Assembly: GCF_003863355.1 (NCBI RefSeq)
Contig: NZ_QQWG01000025.1
Location: forward strand, 1-42,361
Reading direction: 5' to 3'
Length of the DNA: 42,361 nt
DNA from: Ancylomarina euxina
Lineage (GTDB): Bacteria; Bacteroidota; Bacteroidia; Bacteroidales; Marinifilaceae
Positions 7,996 to 15,269 of this stretch are shown one piece after another; the stretch's first letter is position 1; each line of letters begins with the position of its first letter. Under the pieces are notes generated by a model. The model worked only from the letters and a program-made list of their open reading frames with translations, made no database searches and was not told the origin of the DNA. The position numbers and the translations under genes were made by a program.

Positions 7996-9126
7996 TTATT
8001 CCCTTAATTTTTGAACAGCTTCTATAATTGCCTTTGCAGCTTGATCAATTTCATCTTCAGTACTGTATTTACCTACTGAAAAACGAATGGTCCCCATGGC
8101 ATAAGATTGGTCTAAATTCATAGCCGCCAGTGTTGCTGACACCGAAATTGAATCGGTATGACAGGCAGCACCAGCTGATGCTGCAACCTGAGGCAGGTTA
8201 GATAGAAGCGTATTCGCTACGATATTTTTGAATGAAACACTTAAGGTGTTAGGCAAACAGAAGTCTGTATTTCCATTAAACTGAATATCATCAAGAACCG
8301 ATAATGCTTGTTTCATTCGATTAACCAAAGATTTATCGTGAACGAAACTTACTTGCAAATTGGCTTTGGCTAATTTGGCTGCCCTACCCAAACCTACAAT
8401 TTCCAAAACATTCTCTGTGCCTGCTCGTAAGTTATTTTCATGATCGGCTCCATGCATCAACTTTTGCAATTTAATGCCCTTTGCTATATACAAAGCGCCT
8501 ATCCCTTTAGGCCCATAAAACTTATGGCCTGCAACAGTCAGCAAATCAACACCTAATTCTTGAATATCAACAGGCACTTTTCCAACTGCCTGAGCACAAT
8601 CGGTATGAACAGCAATGCCATGCTTTTTTGCCAGTTCACTTATCTCAGTAATAGGCTGAAGGGTTCCAACCTCATTATTAGCATACATGACTGAAATCAA
8701 AATGGTTTCCGGACGAATAGCCGCTTCAAGATCTGAAAGCTGAACGCGCCCCGTATTGTCAACGGGAAGATAAGTCACTTCAAAACCTTCTGTTTCCAGA
8801 TATTTACAGACCTCGCTAACAGCGGGATGCTCAATGGTAGAGGTGATGATATGATTTCCTTTGCTTCTATTTGCAAAAGCATAGCCTTTTAGTGCATAAT
8901 TATTAGACTCCGTTCCTCCACTGGTGAATATCAATTCCGAAGCTTCGCAATTGAGCAAAGCTGCCAATTGTTTACGCCCCTTCTCCACCGCTTTTTTACA
9001 TGCCCTACCGTAAGTGTGAGAACTGGATGGGTTCCCAAAAAAATCATACAAATAAGGTCTCATCTCATCAGCCACTTCTTTTGCGATTGGTGTCGTGGCA
9101 TTATAATCCAAATATATCGGTTGCAT
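7996..9126 (-). CDS. Cysteine desulfurase / selenocysteine lyase-like (NifS family)
   Basis: This is a 376-residue PLP-dependent class V aminotransferase-fold enzyme that removes sulfur (or selenium) from cysteine (or selenocysteine). Visible features are the N-terminal YLDYNATTP, SGGTESNNYAL at about 70-80, HTDCAQAVG at about 175-183, the PLP lysine K202 in AGHKFYGP, and the catalytic C322 in SAGAACHTDS. The active-site loop AGAACHTD resembles that of mammalian selenocysteine lyase (VGAACHSD) more than IscS (SGSACTS). No iscU, iscR or suf genes adjoin, so it is unlikely to be the main Fe-S desulfurase. It is first in a two-gene operon with a TehB-like methyltransferase. Confidence 0.9.
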   Translation of the reverse strand: MQPIYLDYNATTPIAKEVADEMRPYLYDFFGNPSSSHTYGRACKKAVEKGRKQLAALLNCEASELIFTSGGTESNNYALKGYAFANRSKGNHIITSTIEHPAVSEVCKYLETEGFEVTYLPVDNTGRVQLSDLEAAIRPETILISVMYANNEVGTLQPITEISELAKKHGIAVHTDCAQAVGKVPVDIQELGVDLLTVAGHKFYGPKGIGALYIAKGIKLQKLMHGADHENNLRAGTENVLEIVGLGRAAKLAKANLQVSFVHDKSLVNRMKQALSVLDDIQFNGNTDFCLPNTLSVSFKNIVANTLLSNLPQVAASAGAACHTDSISVSATLAAMNLDQSYAMGTIRFSVGKYSTEDEIDQAAKAIIEAVQKLRE

Positions 9127-9235
9127 AGCTTATATTATTTTAAGGTGTGTTTTCTATTTCTGGTTCTATTCTGTTTTTAATGGGAAAACAATTTAGAAGT
9201 ACTTAAGGCACTTTAAATACTTTAGCCACTAATTA

Positions 9236-11173
9236 TTATTTCTTTATGACTTTGAATTCAGTTCTACGATTCATCGCCTTTCCTTCTTCAGATTGATTAT
9301 CTCCTATAGGTTTTGTTGACGCATAACCTTTATAAGTCAAACGATTTTCGGAAATACCTCTCTCAATTAAGGCAGTATAAACAGCCTTAGCTCTATTCTC
9401 CGATAAGCTTATATTTTGAGTCTCAGAACCTGTAATATCAGTATGACCAGAAATTTCAACACTGATACTATGATTCAAAACCAGGAACTCATAAAGGCTG
9501 TTTAACTCGCTATCTGACTCAGCTTTGATTTCCCAGGAATCTGTTTCGAAGAAGATATTTTTCAGAACGACTTCTTTTCCGATCTGAATTCGCTGCAAAG
9601 CAATATCTTTTTTCTGAGGCTGATCATCATTTCCCGTTTTCATTTGAAAATGCTCGGAATAGAACAAGTAACCATCAGCCTCAGCATGAAACAGATAATC
9701 TTTCCCCTTCGGCAAACAAACAAGATACTCACCTTCTTTTCTATCTGATTTCACAAAGGCAATCGTATCACGAGAGTCAATATCCAAAAGAACTAATGAT
9801 GCCGCTAATGGCTTCTTCGTTTCTTCATCAAAAACATGTCCTTTTAGATAGCTAACCTTGGGTGGATGCAATTCGAGTGGCATTTCAAATTCATAGATGT
9901 CACGACCTTTGCCAGCGACCCTATCAGATGAAAAATAAGCCTTATCGCCTTTTGCATTGATAATTAAACCGATTTCATCATTATGTGTGTTTATGGGATA
10001 AGACAAATTCTTTGGCACGGACCATTGTCCATCAGCTGATCGATCAATCTGGAATAAATCATAAGCCCCCATACCAACTAAACCGTCAGAGGCAAAAACC
10101 AGGTAATCGTTACTGGCATGGATAAAAGGTGACATCTCATTTTCGGAGGTGTTTATTTTCAAATTCTCTGCTTTAGACCATCGCTGCCTTCCATCTTCCA
10201 AAATCTCAATCAAATTGGATTTCCATATGTCCATCTTCCCCTTTCCTGATTTACGATTGCTCACAAAATAAAGGCTTCGTCCATCAGAAGAAATACTAGG
10301 CTGAGCCTCCCATGCTCTTGTATTGACATTTGCGCCACAATTTATAGGCTCCGACCAGGTATCACCTACTTTTTTTGAGTAGTAGATATCACAGCGTCCT
10401 TTACCATCCACTCTTCCGTTGGCTGTAAAATACATGAAACGCCCGTCTGCCGTAATGCTCTGTGCACCTTCATTCCCACTTGTATTGATTCTCTCTGATA
10501 AGGCTTTAGCATTCGTCCATAAATCATCCTCATTCTCAGAGTAACACAAATCTTCCTGAAAAACGGCTTTATGGTTTCTACCTATTTTCCCGGTTGGAAG
10601 AAGACGCGTAAAAATTAGAGTCTGCTCATCAGCCGTTAAACTTGGCCAATATTCATCAGCCTTTGTGTTTATTGAATCGCTAATGCTTTGCGCATTTAAG
10701 TCCTTTGGATTTTTTAAAGCCTCAATGGCAAACTCACAGCATTTGATTTTATGCAGACTGAGGTTTCGATTTCTATTTGATATTTTTCCAATATTTAAAA
10801 AAGCACGGTATGTAGCTGAGGCCTCCTCATATCTCCCATCCTTTAAATATGCATTAGCAAGATTAAAGAGCGCATTGGGGAAAAAGTTGGCATCTATAGC
10901 AATAGCCTGTTCATACATAGCGATCATCTTTGTATCATCCCCTTTATCACTATAAAGATCTGCAGAAAATAGCAGGGCTTCAATAAAACGACTATCTCGT
11001 TCTAACGCTTTCACGAGAAAAGATAAGGCCTCATCAGACTTTCTCAGCCTGCTGGATTCCTGAGCTATTTTATAGTATCTAATGGCTTTTTTATCTTCAG
11101 TGGAATATTTTTTCTGTGCTGAAAGTCCAAAACAAAAACTCGAAAGAAGGAGAATTAAAATGATGCGTTTCAT
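9236..11173 (-). CDS. PorE-like OmpA-family protein (TPR, propeller, carboxypeptidase-regulatory, OmpA)
   Basis: This is a 645-residue envelope protein with a signal peptide (MKRIILILLLSSFCFGLSAQ). Domain order: TPR-type helices at about 25-140; PD40/WD40-like propeller blades at about 170-430, with repeated segments such as PSISSDGRSLYFVSNR and KAYFSSDR; a carboxypeptidase-regulatory beta-sandwich at about 440-525 (KGHVFDEETKKPL); and an OmpA C-terminal peptidoglycan-binding domain at about 535-645 with ISGHTDITGSETQNISLSENRA. PorE of the type IX secretion system shows this order, but Bacteroidota carry several paralogues, so a T9SS role is only possible. The gene begins 29 bases after the AddB-like gene ends and is probably cotranscribed with it. 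Confidence 0.85.
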   Translation of the reverse strand: MKRIILILLLSSFCFGLSAQKKYSTEDKKAIRYYKIAQESSRLRKSDEALSFLVKALERDSRFIEALLFSADLYSDKGDDTKMIAMYEQAIAIDANFFPNALFNLANAYLKDGRYEEASATYRAFLNIGKISNRNRNLSLHKIKCCEFAIEALKNPKDLNAQSISDSINTKADEYWPSLTADEQTLIFTRLLPTGKIGRNHKAVFQEDLCYSENEDDLWTNAKALSERINTSGNEGAQSITADGRFMYFTANGRVDGKGRCDIYYSKKVGDTWSEPINCGANVNTRAWEAQPSISSDGRSLYFVSNRKSGKGKMDIWKSNLIEILEDGRQRWSKAENLKINTSENEMSPFIHASNDYLVFASDGLVGMGAYDLFQIDRSADGQWSVPKNLSYPINTHNDEIGLIINAKGDKAYFSSDRVAGKGRDIYEFEMPLELHPPKVSYLKGHVFDEETKKPLAASLVLLDIDSRDTIAFVKSDRKEGEYLVCLPKGKDYLFHAEADGYLFYSEHFQMKTGNDDQPQKKDIALQRIQIGKEVVLKNIFFETDSWEIKAESDSELNSLYEFLVLNHSISVEISGHTDITGSETQNISLSENRAKAVYTALIERGISENRLTYKGYASTKPIGDNQSEEGKAMNRRTEFKVIKK

Positions 11174-11202
11174 GATCTGGTGTTATAAAATCTAAACAAT
11201 AC

Positions 11203-14070
11203 TTATCTGTGACAAACCTCAATATAAGGACAAGTTCGACAAACATCAACATCCTCAACTTGCGTAAAGGGTATATCAGGATTAAAAATCTCTTCCAGAA
11301 GATCAGAAAAACCATCTAAGAATTCCTGCTTATAGGCTAAATAACTCCCAACAGGAACGCCCTTAGCTCTCCCCTCTTTTTGCTCAAGTACACACGAGAA
11401 CTTCGGATTAAAAATCGACTTTAAGCCATAAACATTAGGCGATATAGCTAAATCTTCGCCATGTTTCATGTCGTAGAACAAACAATACAGCAGGGTTTGA
11501 AAAGCGGCCTTGTTTCTCTTTTTATTCTCTGAGTCAAACAGAGATTCAATATCCTTAAAAATTAGCTCTGCCGCACCTGTTTTATAATCAATTACACGAA
11601 TTGTATTCTCAACCTGATCAACCCTATCGATGATTCCTGCAATATTAACCTTTCTACCATCGGATTTTAGAGGGATTTGTATCTTATAACGGCCTTCTAC
11701 AGCAATCATTTTGAAAGGAGCAAATTCAGAATCAACTTTCAATAACCTATCGATAAATTTTAAGATGATATTAAATATCAGACGATTCCTACCAGTAACT
11801 TCAACAGATTTCTCTTTATCTAAGTTGAAATAAAGTTCTTTAAAGGCATCTTCCAGAATTTTGTTTTGCACCTTTTTATTTTTTCTTAAGCCTTCAAGAT
11901 CAGCCTTACTTATTGTCTTGCCAATATAGGGCTCATACAATTTCTCCATTGCCTGATGAAAAAGATTTCCAAACATAGGCGGATCAATTTCCTCAAGAAT
12001 AGTATCAGGCTCTTTCATCCCTGCCAAATAGCGATAATAGAATCTCAAATTACAGCCCATATACGAATTTAGTGCAGAAGGTGAAAAGCTTCTCTTATCG
12101 CTTACACAGTATTCATGAAGCTGTTTCAGTATCCTTTCATTTTTCGCAATACTTATGGGTTTTGCATTGGTAATAACAATATCGTGTGAAGGGTGCTTTT
12201 CTTCAATCTTAAATACCGATTCGTATTTAAGTTGGTAAAGAAAACGACTCATTTCACCCGTTCTAATCCCATCACTTTGTGTACTATATAATAACTTGAT
12301 TTCTTCAGGTCTCTGAATTAATCTATAGAAATAATAGGCAAAAATGGCATCCTGATGGTCGATGGTTGGCATACCAAAGCCCTGACGCAAATGATAAGGA
12401 ACAAACGAATTGGTGGTTCCTGTTTTAGGGAGCTTTCCCTCGTTCATAGAGAGGACTATAATCTTTTTAAAATCGAGTAAACGCGTTTCAAGTATACCCA
12501 TTACTTGCAATCCTGCCAATGGTTCCCCCTCAAAAGGAATACTCAATGACTGAATCATCTTATCCAATAAACGATAAAAAGTATCGAGCTTAATCTCAAT
12601 CTTATGCTGATCCAACAGTCCCGTCAATCGTTTTATGGCTAAAAACAGATGGTAAATATATTCACGCTCAATCTTATCTAAACGTCCCTCATCTTCTTTA
12701 TCCAGATCGAGGTTTTTATAAATTGCTTGCAATAAATCAAGCAGGTAGGAAGAAACTTGTTCGACTGATTTTAAGGGGATGAATAGTTTTTCAATGACCG
12801 GATCGCCAACAAGAATTACACGATTAACGTGTACCCAATTGCTCTTTATAATTTGCTGAGCTAAACGATCTGCCAATTCTGGATTAATCGCATTCAGATA
12901 TTGATGATTCAGAAGCGCCAAGACTTGTTTGTGATGAAATACAAATCCTGAACCTTGCTGACGTCCACCCTTTTGCAAATCGATAATCAAGCCTAACAAA
13001 CTAGCGACAGGAGTGTTCTTTGCTGGATATCCCATGGTTACGTTCACATGCTCCACATTTTTTGGAATCGAATTCAAAACTGGTAAAAGCAATTCCTCAT
13101 CAGCCAAAATAACGGCTGTCTCTTCCAATTTCACATCCTTCTGCTCAGCATATTCCTTTAAGTATTGATGAGCAAATTTTGCTTGTCCAACTTCTGACGA
13201 AAGTGAAATAAACTCTATTGGCTCTCTATCTGCAACAATATTCTCAAAAGAAATTTGACTCTCTGGTGATGGAAATCGTCTTAAGTTATCACGCATAAAC
13301 AAGCCGGCTTCATGATAAGGATTTTTCACATACGACTTATCGTAATCCCAATAGAATTCGGCTTGCTCTCTTTCTTTAAGGCATGAAAAGATATCCTTTT
13401 CGCATTTATTCAGAGCATTGAAACCCGCAAAAATGATTTTCTCATATTTAATATCAATTTCCTTCTTCTCCAATTTATCAACCACCAACCTGCTTGCCAT
13501 TCCCTCATAAGCTAAATCTTCATTTTCCAACTCTTCTCTTAAGTTGGAGTAAATGGTAAATAAAGATTCCCAAACGGAAACGAACTGCTGTTGATGCTCT
13601 GATAGTTTTTCAGGATTGAAAGTGCTCCAAAAAGAACGAATGGCTTCAATCTGTTCCTCATCCAGATAGTCAAAGATGTTTTCGATCTCTTTCTCATCGG
13701 CCAAATTTTGAAATAAATGTTTCGCATCGACGCGATATTTATCCAGATCATCAAAATCACCCAAAATCATCTCACCCCAGTGATAGAATTCATCAAAGGT
13801 TTCTTCTGATTTACAAACAGAGCAATAGATTTTATACAAACGACACAATAGAGCCAAATTATCCTCAACCATCAGTGGAGACCATTTCTTTATCAGGTCA
13901 TTAATAGTTAGAACCTCTGGTGAAAAAGTGGGTTGTTCAACTAATTCGTTAAGGTATTTTGAGAAAAATAAGCCTGCACGACGATTGGGGAAAACCAACA
14001 AACAATTGGATAACTGATTGCCATATCGCGTGTATAATTCGTTTGTAACTTGTTGTAAGAATGAGGACAT
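11203..14070 (-). CDS. AddB-like PD-(D/E)XK nuclease
   Basis: A 955-residue protein resembling AddB, the inactive-helicase/nuclease subunit of AddAB recombinational repair enzymes. The N-terminal LLVFPNRRAGLFFSKYL aligns with the AddB start but lacks a GxGKT Walker A motif. The C-terminal third is a RecB-type nuclease: SPSALNSYMGCNLRFYYRYL near 675-694, then VIDYKTGAAEL near 830-840, which carries the D and K of the nuclease motif. The single Cys in YMGC plus the C-terminal C-x2-C-x5-C (CRTCPYIEVC) is the AddB four-cysteine Fe-S pattern. No AddA/UvrD-like helicase gene is in this window. The downstream PorE-like gene probably shares the transcript. Confidence 0.85.
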   Translation of the reverse strand: MSSFLQQVTNELYTRYGNQLSNCLLVFPNRRAGLFFSKYLNELVEQPTFSPEVLTINDLIKKWSPLMVEDNLALLCRLYKIYCSVCKSEETFDEFYHWGEMILGDFDDLDKYRVDAKHLFQNLADEKEIENIFDYLDEEQIEAIRSFWSTFNPEKLSEHQQQFVSVWESLFTIYSNLREELENEDLAYEGMASRLVVDKLEKKEIDIKYEKIIFAGFNALNKCEKDIFSCLKEREQAEFYWDYDKSYVKNPYHEAGLFMRDNLRRFPSPESQISFENIVADREPIEFISLSSEVGQAKFAHQYLKEYAEQKDVKLEETAVILADEELLLPVLNSIPKNVEHVNVTMGYPAKNTPVASLLGLIIDLQKGGRQQGSGFVFHHKQVLALLNHQYLNAINPELADRLAQQIIKSNWVHVNRVILVGDPVIEKLFIPLKSVEQVSSYLLDLLQAIYKNLDLDKEDEGRLDKIEREYIYHLFLAIKRLTGLLDQHKIEIKLDTFYRLLDKMIQSLSIPFEGEPLAGLQVMGILETRLLDFKKIIVLSMNEGKLPKTGTTNSFVPYHLRQGFGMPTIDHQDAIFAYYFYRLIQRPEEIKLLYSTQSDGIRTGEMSRFLYQLKYESVFKIEEKHPSHDIVITNAKPISIAKNERILKQLHEYCVSDKRSFSPSALNSYMGCNLRFYYRYLAGMKEPDTILEEIDPPMFGNLFHQAMEKLYEPYIGKTISKADLEGLRKNKKVQNKILEDAFKELYFNLDKEKSVEVTGRNRLIFNIILKFIDRLLKVDSEFAPFKMIAVEGRYKIQIPLKSDGRKVNIAGIIDRVDQVENTIRVIDYKTGAAELIFKDIESLFDSENKKRNKAAFQTLLYCLFYDMKHGEDLAISPNVYGLKSIFNPKFSCVLEQKEGRAKGVPVGSYLAYKQEFLDGFSDLLEEIFNPDIPFTQVEDVDVCRTCPYIEVCHR

Positions 14071-14107
14071 ATATATATTGAAGATGTATGTGTTTAAATT
14101 TGACTTT

Positions 14108-14129
14108 AGACGCGACTAATCGCGTTTCT
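14108..14129. repeat. GACGCG palindrome, copy 2
   Basis: AGACGCGAcTaaTCGCGTtTCT is a near-perfect palindrome followed, as in copy 1 at 2540, by a pyrimidine tail containing ACTTTAACCTTT and CTTTATCCTT. It occupies the gap between the YiiX-like and AddB-like genes. Confidence 0.55.
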
Positions 14130-14179
14130 AACGTTATTTTTTTCTTTCTACTTTAACCTTTTTACTTTATCCTTGTTTT

Positions 14180-14851
14180 CTATTTACTGTAATCAAAAAC
14201 CCAATCAATTTCTTTTGATTCAGACATACCGTTGGGGTTACATCCAGGTTTTCCTTCAGGAATTTCAACGCCTAACTCTTTATAATAATCGACCCAGACA
14301 GAATGAAAGGTTCCTGTTTTAGAATCTTTAAAGGTCATAGCATTTAATCTGAAAATTTCCGATCCATCACCAGAATGTTTAAACATCTCATAAATTAATT
14401 CAGAACAGTAATAAGTTGAATCAGACATGATATATATAGGATCGTAAGGTAAACCAACCAGACTTTCCCCAAACCTAATTGCCTTTTCAATTCGAGCGCG
14501 ATGTTGTTCTTTAAGTCGAGCCACACGTACCTTAGGCATTCTATCTAAATTAAGGCTTCTTGTTAAAAAGCTATCCAGAGAAGTATATTGCACTGCATCA
14601 CCAATAGCCTCCAAAACGACTAAAGAACCATCAAGCTTTGGTACTATGATTCCAACATGAGAAAAACTCATGGACTTTTCTTCTGCTGTTACCTCTTCAA
14701 TAGCGTCAGACAAAGAACTTCCATCCAAATCTTGGAATAGCAGATCACCTGCTCGTAATTCAAAAGTTTTTGTTGAGTTTTGGTTTCCACAAGCAAAAAG
14801 AAATAGTGAGAAAATCGCAAGAACAAAACATGATATATGGCTGGTTTTCAT
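14180..14851 (-). CDS. YiiX-type permuted NlpC/P60 lipoprotein
   Basis: This is a 223-residue lipoprotein; the signal peptide ends in a lipobox (LFLFA-C21). The rest matches the YiiX/YebB-like circularly permuted papain-fold (DUF830) family. RAGDLLFQ (33-40) opens the domain, H65 lies in SFSHVGII and C149 in STYYCSELIYEM, in the His-before-Cys order expected of the permuted fold. Members are thought to act as amidases or peptidases on peptidoglycan or lipid-linked substrates, but the reaction here is unknown. It has its own promoter with exact Bacteroidota consensus boxes (14898-14928). Confidence 0.85.
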   Translation of the reverse strand: MKTSHISCFVLAIFSLFLFACGNQNSTKTFELRAGDLLFQDLDGSSLSDAIEEVTAEEKSMSFSHVGIIVPKLDGSLVVLEAIGDAVQYTSLDSFLTRSLNLDRMPKVRVARLKEQHRARIEKAIRFGESLVGLPYDPIYIMSDSTYYCSELIYEMFKHSGDGSEIFRLNAMTFKDSKTGTFHSVWVDYYKELGVEIPEGKPGCNPNGMSESKEIDWVFDYSK

Positions 14852-14897
14852 AGGATAGTTATGGTTAAAAAAGAATAGATTTTTTATCTAGCTCAAC

Positions 14898-14928
14898 CAA
14901 AATTAATCAATTAGAATTAGCCATCAAA
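14898..14928 (-). promoter_or_regulatory. Consensus Bacteroidota promoter for the YiiX-like gene
   Basis: On the minus strand TTTG (14928-14925), a 19-base spacer and TAATTTTG (14905-14898) match the -33 TTTG / -7 TAnnTTTG consensus exactly. The -7 box ends about 47 bases before the start codon. Confidence 0.6.
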
Positions 14929-15070
14929 TATTGAAGGATAAACTATCCTATAAACTTGAAAATCGAAGAGCTTATCCACTGATAGAAAACCTCTATGTGC
15001 TGATTAAAAAAAAAGATGATTTTTTTATCTTTTAATCCTTTATAAACATTCGGATAAAACTCAATTTTAA

Positions 15071-15078
15071 TACATTTG
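15071..15078 (+). promoter_or_regulatory. Putative -7 box for sucAB
   Basis: TACATTTG matches TAnnTTTG exactly, but no -33 TTTG is seen at the right spacing. Use of this box would give a leader of about 185 bases. Confidence 0.3.
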
Positions 15079-15269
15079 TTAGTGTACAGGCTTTCTTAAT
15101 TATTTTTTATAATTTAATACATCTGTTTATAGACAGGAAAGGAGCTTTAAATATTTAAATAATGGATATTAAAACCATCCTCTAAATAGTCTTAAAGTCA
15201 TTACATCCTGTAGATTGAATTGAATCAAAACAAAGAAAACAAAACTTGACCCAACAACTTAATACTTTT

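Larger units (their letters stand above)
14852..15269. other. Divergent intergenic region between YiiX-like gene and sucA
   Basis: It contains a leftward consensus promoter (14898-14928), an AT-rich inverted repeat near 15003-15036 (AAAAGAT with ATCTTTT), and a candidate sucA -7 box at 15071-15078. No coding frame is evident. Confidence 0.5.
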
